Shown in pieces: positions 1 through 6,087 of a stretch of 9,598 bases of DNA. The DNA is from Burkholderiaceae bacterium (GTDB taxonomy: Bacteria > Pseudomonadota > Gammaproteobacteria > Burkholderiales > Burkholderiaceae), in NCBI GenBank assembly GCA_947373615.1, contig CANBYN010000051.1:1-9598 (forward strand), in the 5' to 3' direction. The notes under the pieces were generated by a model. It saw only the letters and a list, made by a program, of their open reading frames with translations. It made no database searches and had not been told where the DNA came from. A program made the translations under genes and the position numbers. The first letter of the stretch is position 1. Every line of letters begins with the position of its first letter.

Positions 1-1044
1 GTGCCACCTTGCATCAATAAATATTACATTTTGGATTTGCAGCCGGATAATTCAGTAGTGCGCCATATGGTTAGCCAAGGCCATACTGTATTTTTAGTCT
101 CTTGGAAAAATCCGGATGCCTCAATGGCAAAAGTGAGCTGGGATGACTATGTGGCTAAGGGTGTTATCAAAGCTATTGATGTTGTTAAGGATATTGGGAA
201 CACAAAACAAATTAATATTTTAGGTTTCTGTGTTGGTGGAACGCTAACGACATCAGCATTAGCTGTGCTTGCTGCCCGTAATGAGCATCCTGCCGCAAGC
301 TTGACTTTGCTTACTACCTTATTGGATTTTACAAATACTGGAATCTTGGATGTCTTTATTGATGAGGGCATGGTAGAGATGCGTGAGAACTCTATCGGCG
401 GCAAGGGTGGCAATTTTGGAATGATGTCCGGACTTGACCTGGGTAATACGTTTTCTTTCTTACGTCCTAACGATTTAGTGTGGAACTATGTAGTAGAGAA
501 TTACCTCAAGGGAAATTCTCCGCCGCCCTTTGATCTACTATTTTGGAATGGCGACTCAACCAATTTGCCGGGCGTAATGTATTGCTGGTACTTACGACAT
601 ACCTATTTGCAAAATGATTTGGTTAAGCCAGGCAAGGCCACGATCTGTGGCGAGAAGATTGACTTGGGTAAAATTAAATGTCCAGCCTATGTGTATGCAT
701 CACAAGAAGATCATATCGTCCCATGGCAGTCTGCTTATGAATCAACTCATGTTCTTAAAGGAAAAAATCGTTTTGTTCTAGGTGCGTCTGGTCATATCGC
801 TGGTGTGATTAATCCGCCAGCAAAGAACAAGCGTTATTACTTTGAAAATAATAAGATCGCACCAACTGCCCAAGAGTGGTTAGAGGGTGCAAAACAAATT
901 ACCGGAAGTTGGTGGCCTAATTACACGACATGGTTAGAGCAATTTTCCGGAAAGAAAAAACCAGTGAACAAGACATTTGGCAATGCTAAGTACAAAAAAA
1001 TGGAAGCTGCACCTGGTTTGTACGTTACAGAAAAAGCAAATTAA
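1..1044 (+). CDS. phaC: Class I poly(R)-hydroxyalkanoate synthase, C-terminal part (5' truncated by window edge)
   Basis: PhaC polymerises (R)-3-hydroxyacyl-CoA (mainly 3-hydroxybutyryl-CoA) into PHA at the granule surface, releasing CoA. The visible 347 codons are the alpha/beta-hydrolase catalytic domain. The lipase-box-like motif GFCVGGT (residues 75-81 of the visible part) holds the nucleophile Cys77. The acid Asp237 sits in QEDHIVPW and the general base His265 in GASGHIAGV. The Cys-Asp and Asp-His spacings (160 and 28 residues) agree with my memory of the Cupriavidus necator triad Cys319/Asp480/His508. The GTG at base 1 reads as an internal Val in the conserved stretch VPPCINKYYILDLQP, so it is not the start. 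About 240 N-terminal residues of a ~590-residue class I enzyme are off the window. The TAA stop at 1042-1044 is followed 33 nt later by phaB, so the two are very probably co-transcribed. Confidence 0.96.
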   Translation: MPPCINKYYILDLQPDNSVVRHMVSQGHTVFLVSWKNPDASMAKVSWDDYVAKGVIKAIDVVKDIGNTKQINILGFCVGGTLTTSALAVLAARNEHPAASLTLLTTLLDFTNTGILDVFIDEGMVEMRENSIGGKGGNFGMMSGLDLGNTFSFLRPNDLVWNYVVENYLKGNSPPPFDLLFWNGDSTNLPGVMYCWYLRHTYLQNDLVKPGKATICGEKIDLGKIKCPAYVYASQEDHIVPWQSAYESTHVLKGKNRFVLGASGHIAGVINPPAKNKRYYFENNKIAPTAQEWLEGAKQITGSWWPNYTTWLEQFSGKKKPVNKTFGNAKYKKMEAAPGLYVTEKAN

Positions 1045-1077
1045 CAACTAACTAAAGTTTTTTACAAGGGGGAAGTA

Positions 1078-1818
1078 ATGACTCAAAAAGTCGCATACGT
1101 AACTGGTGGTATGGGTGGTATTGGTACCGCAATTTGTCAACGTTTGGCAAAAGATGGATTCACAGTAATTGCTGGTTGTGGACCAAATTCGCCACGTAAA
1201 GATCGTTGGATTGGTGAGCAGAAGGCATTGGGTTATGACTTCATCGCTTCTGAGGGCAATGTGTCTGATTGGGACAGTACGGTTGCCGCGTTTGAAAAGG
1301 TCAAGGCCGAAGTAGGACGTGTTGATGTGCTTGTAAACAATGCCGGCATTACGCGTGATAGCGTGTTCCGTAAAATGACTCCAGATGCATGGAAGGCTGT
1401 GATTGATACCAATCTGAACTCCTTGTTTAACGTTACCAAGCAAGTAATTGACGGTATGGTTGAAAACAACTGGGGACGCATCATTAACATCTCCTCCGTA
1501 AATGGTCAAAAAGGTCAATTTGGCCAAGCTAACTATTCCACTGCAAAAGCTGGTTTACATGGTTTCACAATGGCCTTGGCCCAAGAGGTAGCCACTAAAG
1601 GCGTTACTGTAAATACGGTTTCCCCTGGCTATATTGGTACTGATATGGTTAAAGCTATTCGTGAGGATGTTTTGGAAAAGATTGTTTCTGGAATTCCAGT
1701 AAAACGTCTAGGCACACCTGATGAGATCGCATCGATTTGCTGTTGGATTGCCTCTGAAGATGGCGGCTATGCCACAGGTGCAGACTTTTCTTTAAATGGT
1801 GGAATTCATACCGGTTAA
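1078..1818 (+). CDS. phaB: Acetoacetyl-CoA reductase (NADPH-dependent, SDR family)
   Basis: PhaB reduces acetoacetyl-CoA to (R)-3-hydroxybutyryl-CoA, the monomer for PhaC, in the cytoplasm. It is a 246-residue classical short-chain dehydrogenase. The Rossmann cofactor motif TGGMGGIG is at residues 9-16, NNAG at 87-90, and structural Asn at 112. Catalytic Ser140, Tyr153 and Lys157 are present (NISS...YSTAK), and the acyl-CoA-binding stretch GQKGQFGQ is at 143-150. Length and motifs match the Cupriavidus PhaB as I remember it, which separates it from FabG, the main alternative. The start ATG has a strong Shine-Dalgarno sequence AAGGGGGA at 1066-1073. It follows phaC by 33 nt with no convincing terminator between, so it belongs to the phaC operon. 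A thiolase gene, usual between phaC and phaB in many Burkholderiaceae, is absent here. Confidence 0.97.
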   Translation: MTQKVAYVTGGMGGIGTAICQRLAKDGFTVIAGCGPNSPRKDRWIGEQKALGYDFIASEGNVSDWDSTVAAFEKVKAEVGRVDVLVNNAGITRDSVFRKMTPDAWKAVIDTNLNSLFNVTKQVIDGMVENNWGRIINISSVNGQKGQFGQANYSTAKAGLHGFTMALAQEVATKGVTVNTVSPGYIGTDMVKAIREDVLEKIVSGIPVKRLGTPDEIASICCWIASEDGGYATGADFSLNGGIHTG

Positions 1819-1859
1819 TATTGCATCGCAACATTTCTAAGCCATCATATTTGTAGTTT

Positions 1860-1914
1860 GCAGCACAGCTTATTTACCATTAGGTCAAACTAGAGCTAAA
1901 CTAAGCTGTGTTGC
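1860..1914 (+). repeat. Inner inverted repeat (long-loop hairpin) upstream of phaR
   Basis: GCAGCACAGCTTA (1860-1872) and TAAGCTGTGTTGC (1902-1914) are reverse complements at 12 of 13 positions, separated by 29 nt. The right arm shares 1909-1914 with the outer inverted repeat, so the two pairings exclude each other in RNA. A third arm pair, TAGTTTG (1854-1860) and CAAACTA (1886-1892), interleaves with both. No T-run follows the stem, so it does not look like an intrinsic terminator for phaCB. It could be an operator, a transcript-stabilising 3' structure for phaCB, or a leader structure for phaR. Confidence 0.45.
1873..1902 (+). promoter_or_regulatory. Possible sigma70-type promoter of phaR
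   Basis: A TTTACC box (1873-1878, 4/6 to TTGACA) and a TAAACT box (1897-1902, 4/6 to TATAAT) are separated by 18 bp. This would place transcription initiation near 1909, exactly on the right arm of the outer inverted repeat, which suits repression by a bound regulator. Both boxes are weak matches and AT-rich sequence gives many such hits, so confidence is low. Confidence 0.28.
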
Positions 1915-1942
1915 GTTGCAGTATTGAAGAGTAAGGAAAAAC

Positions 1943-2506
1943 ATGGCTACTAGAGCAAAACGAGTTGGTGGAGATCGACTCATTAAGAAATATCCCAATC
2001 GTCGTCTTTACGACACCCAAACAAGCACGTATGTTACCTTGGCCGACATCAAAGGTTTGGTGATGTCCAGCGAAGAGTTCAAAGTCGTCGATGCAAAAAC
2101 AGAAGACGATTTGACGCGCAATATTTTGCTGCAAATTATCCTTGAAGAAGAAGCTGGGGGCGCACCAGTATTTTCAACACAAATGCTTTCTCAAATTATT
2201 CGTTTTTACGGCAATTCCATGCAGGGCTTAATGGGTAATTACCTTGAGAAGACCATGCAGTCTTTTGTCGATATTCATAATAAGCTGGGCGATCAAACTA
2301 AAGGGTTGGGCTCAGGGAGCACCCCTGAAGCTTGGTCTCAGATGCTCAATATGCAAAACCCTCTCATGCAGAACTTGATGGGAAGTTATATGGAGCAAAG
2401 CAAAGACTTATTTGTCAAAATGCAAGAGCATATTCAAGGCTCCCATAATCTTTTTGGTGGAACTTTTCCATTTGTAGCGCAACCTAATAAGACTGAAAAA
2501 GAATAG
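1943..2506 (+). CDS. phaR: PHA synthesis repressor PhaR
   Basis: PhaR is a cytoplasmic DNA-binding regulator that also binds nascent PHA granules. When polymer is absent it represses phasin genes and its own gene, and polymer titrates it off DNA. The 187-residue product shows the conserved N-terminal PHB_acc_N DNA-binding domain (about residues 12-70), with the signature RLIKKYPNRRLYDT and then YVTLADIKGLV. The PHB accumulation regulatory domain follows (about 75-115, FSTQMLSQIIRFYGNSMQG). A Gly/Ser-rich linker (121-127) leads to a Met/Gln-rich amphipathic C-terminal part that may contact granules. The ATG start is preceded by TAAGGAA (1932-1938). Its upstream gap carries TTGC-rich inverted repeats, consistent with autoregulation. 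The stop TAG lies 2 nt before rimO, so phaR and rimO probably share a transcript. Confidence 0.95.
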   Translation: MATRAKRVGGDRLIKKYPNRRLYDTQTSTYVTLADIKGLVMSSEEFKVVDAKTEDDLTRNILLQIILEEEAGGAPVFSTQMLSQIIRFYGNSMQGLMGNYLEKTMQSFVDIHNKLGDQTKGLGSGSTPEAWSQMLNMQNPLMQNLMGSYMEQSKDLFVKMQEHIQGSHNLFGGTFPFVAQPNKTEKE

Positions 2507-2508
2507 TT

Positions 2509-3867
2509 GTGGCAGGGAAAATTGGGTTTGTATCCTTAGGATGCCCTAAGGCGTTAGTTGATTCAGAATTAATCCTAACGCAATTAAGTGCTGAAGGTTA
2601 CGAGACTGCTAAGGATTATTCTGGCGCAGATCTTGTTGTAGTAAATACTTGTGGGTTTATTGATTCAGCTGTTGAAGAGAGTCTTTCCGCTATTGGAGAG
2701 GCCTTAGCTGAAAATGGTAAGGTCATCGTGACTGGGTGTTTGGGTGCCAGAAAAAACGCGGATGGTTCTGATCTTATCCAAAGCATTCACCCTAAAGTCC
2801 TTGCTGTTACAGGTCCGCACGCTACTGATGAGGTGATGCAAGCAATCCATTTGCATCTTCCTAAGCCACATGATCCATTTACAGATTTATTGCCACCCAT
2901 TGGCGTTAAGCTCACGCCAAAACATTATGCTTATTTAAAAATCTCAGAAGGATGCAATCATCGTTGTACATTTTGCATCATCCCGAATTTGCGTGGCGAC
3001 TTAGTTTCCAGACCCATTGGCGAAGTCTTACTAGAAGCAAAACGTTTATTTGAATCTGGAGTCAAAGAGTTACTTGTCGTTTCACAAGACACCAGTGCTT
3101 ATGGTGTTGACATTCAGTACCGCACTGGGTTTTGGGATGGTAAGCCTGTCAAAACAAGAATGTTTGATTTGGTGAATGCTCTCAATCAAATTGCTCGCGA
3201 GCATCAAGCATGGGTTAGATTGCATTATGTTTATCCCTATCCCCATGTTGATGAGATATTGCCTTTGATGGCAGAGTTCTCTGAGCATGGGTATGGTGTC
3301 TTGCCTTATCTAGATATACCACTGCAACATGCGCACCCTGATGTTCTCAAAAGAATGAAGCGGCCAGCTAGCGGGGAAAAGAATTTAGAAAGAATCTTGG
3401 CATGGCGCGAAGCGTGTCCTGATTTAGTTATTCGGAGCACGTTTATTGCTGGATTTCCTGGGGAAACCAAAGAGGAGTTTGAGTACCTGCTCAATTTCCT
3501 GGATGAGGCGCAAATTGATCGGGCAGGGTGCTTTGCTTACTCGCCTGTGGAAGGCGCTATCGCCAATCAGCTAGAACACCCCGTTCCAGATACTATTCGG
3601 GAAGAGCGACGAGCGCGTTTCATGGCTAAGGCCGAGGAAATTTCAATCAAAAGACTTGCTAAAAAAATAGGCAAACGCGTCCAAGTTCTGATTGATCGGG
3701 TAGATGAGTCGGGTGGAATTGGTCGAACGATTGGCGATGCCCCCGAGATTGATGGTTTGGTTAGGGTATTGCCAGCTAGTAAACCCTCAAAACGCTATCG
3801 AGTTGGCGAAATTATCCGCGTCACGGTCATTAACTCCCAAGGGCATGACCTAATAGCCGAAACTTGA
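2509..3867 (+). CDS. rimO: Ribosomal protein S12 (aspartate) methylthiotransferase RimO
   Basis: RimO is a radical-SAM enzyme that adds a methylthio group to the beta-carbon of a conserved aspartate of ribosomal protein S12. The 452 residues show the N-terminal methylthiotransferase domain with the auxiliary-cluster cysteines Cys12 (SLGCPKALVDSE), Cys48 (VNTCGF) and Cys77 (VTGCLGAR). The radical-SAM core carries CNHRCTFC (Cys149, Cys153, Cys156), and a C-terminal TRAM domain occupies about 383-451. SLGCPKALVDSE and the IPNLRG stretch point to RimO rather than MiaB. The GTG start at 2509 is supported because the frame is closed upstream by a TGA at 2494-2496 and the conserved KIGFVSLGCPK begins at residue 4. 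No good Shine-Dalgarno is visible, only the A-rich end of phaR. With 2 nt between the phaR stop and this GTG, translational coupling is likely. Confidence 0.96.
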   Translation: MAGKIGFVSLGCPKALVDSELILTQLSAEGYETAKDYSGADLVVVNTCGFIDSAVEESLSAIGEALAENGKVIVTGCLGARKNADGSDLIQSIHPKVLAVTGPHATDEVMQAIHLHLPKPHDPFTDLLPPIGVKLTPKHYAYLKISEGCNHRCTFCIIPNLRGDLVSRPIGEVLLEAKRLFESGVKELLVVSQDTSAYGVDIQYRTGFWDGKPVKTRMFDLVNALNQIAREHQAWVRLHYVYPYPHVDEILPLMAEFSEHGYGVLPYLDIPLQHAHPDVLKRMKRPASGEKNLERILAWREACPDLVIRSTFIAGFPGETKEEFEYLLNFLDEAQIDRAGCFAYSPVEGAIANQLEHPVPDTIREERRARFMAKAEEISIKRLAKKIGKRVQVLIDRVDESGGIGRTIGDAPEIDGLVRVLPASKPSKRYRVGEIIRVTVINSQGHDLIAET

Positions 3868-3913
3868 CTAATCTAATATAAATGATGGCTGAATTATTTT
3901 TTTGGTATTAATA

Positions 3914-3931
3914 AAGCCTATTTTAGGGCTT
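3914..3931 (+). promoter_or_regulatory. Small bulged hairpin in the thiolase leader
   Basis: AAGCCTA (3914-3920) and TAGGGCTT (3924-3931) can pair with a three-base loop and one bulged G. The stem ends 4 nt before the Shine-Dalgarno AAGGGGA (3936-3942) of the thiolase gene. The surrounding 80-bp gap (3868-3947) is AT-rich with a T7 run at 3897-3903. I find no convincing -35/-10 pair in it. A TTGACT at 3864-3869 lacks a well-spaced -10 partner. The stem is short, so a regulatory role is uncertain. Confidence 0.25.
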
Positions 3932-3947
3932 AGCTAAGGGGATTTAT

Positions 3948-5132
3948 ATGACTCGTGATGTCGTTGTCTTAAGTGCAGTACGTTCTGCAATTGGAACCTT
4001 TAATGGTTCTCTCAGTAGTTTTGAGCCATCTGAATTAGGTGGAATCGTGATGAAAGAGGCGGTATCTCGCTCAGGTGTAGATCCTGCATTGATTAATTAT
4101 GTAACTGTTGGCAACACCATTCCTACTGATAGTCGTTATGCATATGTAGCACGCGTAGCAGCGATTCAAGCTGGCTTGCCAATGGAATCGGTTGCAATGG
4201 CCTTGAATCGATTGTGTAGCTCAGGCCTGCAAGCAATCGTAACAACTGCCCAGCAAATTATGCTGGGTGACTGTGACTACGGTATTGGCGGAGGCGTAGA
4301 AGTCATGTCACGCGGTATGTATGGTTCCCCAGCAATGCGCAGCGGCGCTCGCATGGGTGATACCAAGATGCTTGACTTGATGGTTTCAGTGCTAACCGAT
4401 CCATTTGGCGTTGGTCATATGGGTGTCACTGCTGAGAACCTCGTTGAAAAATGGAAGTTGACTCGCGAAGATCAAGATGCTCTTGCGGTTGAATCCCATC
4501 GCCGTGCTGCGAACGCTATTAAAGAGGGTCGCTTTAAGTCACAGATCGTGCCAATCACCATCAAGACTCGCAAAGGCGATATCGTGTTTGATACCGATGA
4601 GCACTGTAAACCTGAAACCACTATGGAAACCCTTGGCAAGATGAAGGCTGTTTTCAAAAAAGAAGGTGGTAGCGTTACAGCAGGTAACGCTTCTGGTATT
4701 AATGATGGCGCTGCATTCTTTGTGTTGGCTGATGCTGAAACAGCCAAGAAGGCTGGTCATAAACCCATCGCTCGATTAGTTTCTTATGCGGTGGCTGGTG
4801 TTCCAAATCACATCATGGGTGAAGGTCCTATTCCTGCTACCAAGCTTGCTCTTGAGCGTGCTGGTCTCAAGTTAGATCAAATGGATGTGATTGAGTCAAA
4901 CGAAGCATTTGCTGCGCAAGCCTTGGCGGTCACTAAAGGTTTGGGCTTAGATCCAGCCAAAACAAACGTTAACGGTGGCGCTATAGCTTTAGGTCACCCC
5001 ATTGGCTGTTCTGGGGCTGCTATTGCCACTAAAGCAATTCATGAGCTACAACGCGTTCAAGGCAAATATGCTTTGGTAACAATGTGTATCGGTGGTGGTC
5101 AAGGAATTGCGACTATTTTCGAACGCTTGTAA
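3948..5132 (+). CDS. bktB: Beta-ketothiolase (acetyl-CoA C-acyltransferase), BktB-type
   Basis: This biosynthetic-type thiolase condenses acyl-CoA with acetyl-CoA and would feed 3-ketoacyl-CoA to PhaB for PHA synthesis. The 394-residue protein has the acyl-accepting Cys90 (NRLCSSG), NEAF at 318-321, His350 (GHPIG) and the proton-transferring Cys380 (CIGGGQG). The thiolase N-domain spans about 4-265 and the C-domain about 275-393. The start (MTRDVVVLSAVRSAIGTF), the end (YALVTMCIGGGQGIATIFERL minus its first residue) and the length resemble Cupriavidus BktB more than PhaA as I remember them. BktB accepts longer ketoacyl-CoAs such as 3-ketovaleryl-CoA. The phaA name is the main alternative. CSSG rather than CGSG at the nucleophile is a feature shared with degradative FadA-like thiolases. 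The ATG has a strong AAGGGGA Shine-Dalgarno at 3936-3942. It follows rimO by 80 bp and ends convergent to serB, 36 nt away. Confidence 0.9.
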   Translation: MTRDVVVLSAVRSAIGTFNGSLSSFEPSELGGIVMKEAVSRSGVDPALINYVTVGNTIPTDSRYAYVARVAAIQAGLPMESVAMALNRLCSSGLQAIVTTAQQIMLGDCDYGIGGGVEVMSRGMYGSPAMRSGARMGDTKMLDLMVSVLTDPFGVGHMGVTAENLVEKWKLTREDQDALAVESHRRAANAIKEGRFKSQIVPITIKTRKGDIVFDTDEHCKPETTMETLGKMKAVFKKEGGSVTAGNASGINDGAAFFVLADAETAKKAGHKPIARLVSYAVAGVPNHIMGEGPIPATKLALERAGLKLDQMDVIESNEAFAAQALAVTKGLGLDPAKTNVNGGAIALGHPIGCSGAAIATKAIHELQRVQGKYALVTMCIGGGQGIATIFERL

Positions 5133-5150
5133 GCGAAGTTATTTAGCTGC

Positions 5151-5178
5151 GATCTTTTGAGTTAAGACTTAAGAGATC
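5151..5178 (+). other. Stem-loop in the convergent thiolase/serB gap, covering the serB stop codon
   Basis: GATCTTTTGAGT (5151-5162) pairs with ACTTAAGAGATC (5167-5178) over 12 bp around a TAAG loop, with two G-U wobbles in the + strand RNA. In the opposite transcript those wobbles become A-C mismatches, so the fold favours the + strand (thiolase) RNA. No U-tract follows on either strand, so it is probably not a terminator by itself. It may protect the 3' end or pause polymerase ahead of the stronger terminator 19 nt downstream. The antisense serB stop codon (5169-5171) lies within its right arm. Confidence 0.5.
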
Positions 5179-6068
5179 AGCACTAAAGCAGCATCTAAGC
5201 CGACGTGGTCAAAAGCTGCGTCGGCTTTTTCTTTGACAACGGGTTTTGCTTGGTAAGCTACGCTAATGCCAGATCCATTCATCATGATGAGATCATTGGC
5301 GCCGTCTCCCATGGTGATGGAATTTACTTTGGTGCAGGCCAATAGGCGACAAGCTTCGTCTAAATGCGCAGCTTTTGCAGCACCATCAACGATATCGCCC
5401 AAGACTTTCCCAGTCAGCTTGCCTTCAATAATTTCTAAGGTATTGGCTTGTGTTTGTTTAAAACCTAATTGTTGACGAAGCTTTTCAGTAAAGAAAGTAA
5501 ATCCACCCGAGACGAGGAGGGTGTAAAGCCCTCGCTCATGAGCTCCAGCCAATAGTTCTGCAGCTCCTGGATTTGGTTTTAATCGCTCGCGATAGACTGA
5601 TTCCAATGCATCTGCATTGACACCCTCCAATAGGGCAACACGTCTACGCAAACTTTCTTTGAAGTCCTTGATTTCACCACGCATAGTGGCTTCGGTAATT
5701 TCTGCAACTGCCGATTTTTTACCTGTGAAATCTGCAATCTCGTCGATGCACTCAATATTAATGAGTGTGGAATCCATATCCATTGCCAATACTTTAATTT
5801 CCTGAGTTTGAAGATTTGGTTTTAAAAAGCACAGATCAGTATTAAAACGAGAAGCAATTGCACGTAGTTCTTCTCGCGTATTGGCATCAAGTTCAATACT
5901 AGACTCCCAACGTTCGTAAAAATAGCTCGCATTATTCATTTGACCTCCCAATGAATGCAGAGAAGCGCCATGCTTTAATGCATGATCCTTGATTTCAAAC
6001 GCCAATTTTTCTGCAATGGGTTCTCTAGAGAGGGCAACTAGGACTTGATGTGACATAGCATTAATCAT
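5169..6068 (-). CDS. serB: Phosphoserine phosphatase SerB (HAD family)
   Basis: SerB hydrolyses O-phospho-L-serine to serine, the last step of serine biosynthesis, in the cytoplasm. The 299-residue protein has all HAD motifs. Motif I is DMDST (97-101), with nucleophile Asp97 and acid/base Asp99. Motif II is SGGFT (187-191, Ser187). A motif III lysine lies near residue 232 in a region typical of SerB (GKLTG, GDIVDGAAKA). Motif IV is GDGANDL (254-260, Asp255 and Asp259 for Mg2+). The ~90-residue N-terminal region is the less conserved regulatory part found in SerB proteins, which separates it from short single-domain PSPs. The start is uncertain: ATG at 6068-6066 and ATG at 6056-6054 (residue 5) are both possible, and neither has a clear Shine-Dalgarno. 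It follows mfd by 19 nt, so it is probably co-transcribed and may depend on translation of mfd. Its 3' end holds the terminator of the convergent thiolase gene. Confidence 0.95.
   Translation of the reverse strand: MINAMSHQVLVALSREPIAEKLAFEIKDHALKHGASLHSLGGQMNNASYFYERWESSIELDANTREELRAIASRFNTDLCFLKPNLQTQEIKVLAMDMDSTLINIECIDEIADFTGKKSAVAEITEATMRGEIKDFKESLRRRVALLEGVNADALESVYRERLKPNPGAAELLAGAHERGLYTLLVSGGFTFFTEKLRQQLGFKQTQANTLEIIEGKLTGKVLGDIVDGAAKAAHLDEACRLLACTKVNSITMGDGANDLIMMNGSGISVAYQAKPVVKEKADAAFDHVGLDAALVLIS
5197..5230 (+). terminator. Rho-independent terminator of the thiolase transcript, inside antisense serB coding sequence
   Basis: AAGCCGACGTGGT (5197-5209) pairs with GCTGCGTCGGCTT (5215-5227) around a CAAAA loop. 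This gives 13 bp, of which the outer nine are Watson-Crick and G+C-rich. A T-run follows (5226-5230, then CTTT). It has all features of an intrinsic terminator read from the + strand and lies 64 nt after the thiolase stop. The inner wobbles (5206/5218, 5207/5217, 5209/5215) would be mismatches in the antisense RNA, and no T-run follows on the minus strand, so it acts in one direction. The same bases encode the conserved-looking ADAAFDHVGL stretch near the SerB C-terminus. Confidence 0.8.
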
Positions 6069-6087
6069 AATCGGATTGAATTAGAAG

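Larger units (their letters stand above)
1821..1921 (+). repeat. Outer inverted repeat with TTGC/GCAA cluster in the phaB-phaR gap; candidate PhaR operator
   Basis: TTGCATCGCAACA (1821-1833) recurs in opposite orientation as TGTTGCGTTGCAG (1909-1921), with 11 of 13 positions agreeing. The 124-bp gap between phaB and phaR holds TTGC at 1821, 1858, 1911 and 1916, plus GCAA at 1828. That is dense for such an AT-rich spacer. PhaR proteins of other bacteria are known to bind TGC-rich sequences at phasin and phaR promoters and to autoregulate, so a PhaR operator is a reasonable inference. The right arm lies 22-34 bp before the phaR start codon, where bound repressor could block transcription initiation. 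Binding is not shown by sequence alone. The arms could instead pair in RNA. Confidence 0.5.

Noticed and set aside
1..3. GTG at base 1 as the start of phaC
   Set aside because: It is the internal Val of the conserved VPPCINKYY segment. A class I synthase needs about 240 more residues upstream.
1050..1063. AACT-AA-AGTT followed by T4 between phaC and phaB as a terminator
   Set aside because: The stem is only 4 AT-rich base pairs with a 2-nt loop, far too weak. phaC and phaB are expected to be co-transcribed.
1048..1527. Long open frame on the minus strand opposite phaB (159 codons)
   Set aside because: It lies entirely opposite a well-supported phaB, shows no recognisable domain, and has no ribosome site. 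It is a by-product of phaB codon usage.
3864..3869. TTGACT as -35 of a thiolase promoter
   Set aside because: It matches 5/6 but no -10-like hexamer lies 16-19 bp downstream. TATAAA at 3877 is too close and TATTAA at 3906 too far.
5124..5135. CGCTTGTAAGCG palindrome at the thiolase stop as a serB (minus strand) terminator
   Set aside because: The stem is 4-5 bp and no T-run follows on the minus strand. It is probably just the coding end of the thiolase gene.
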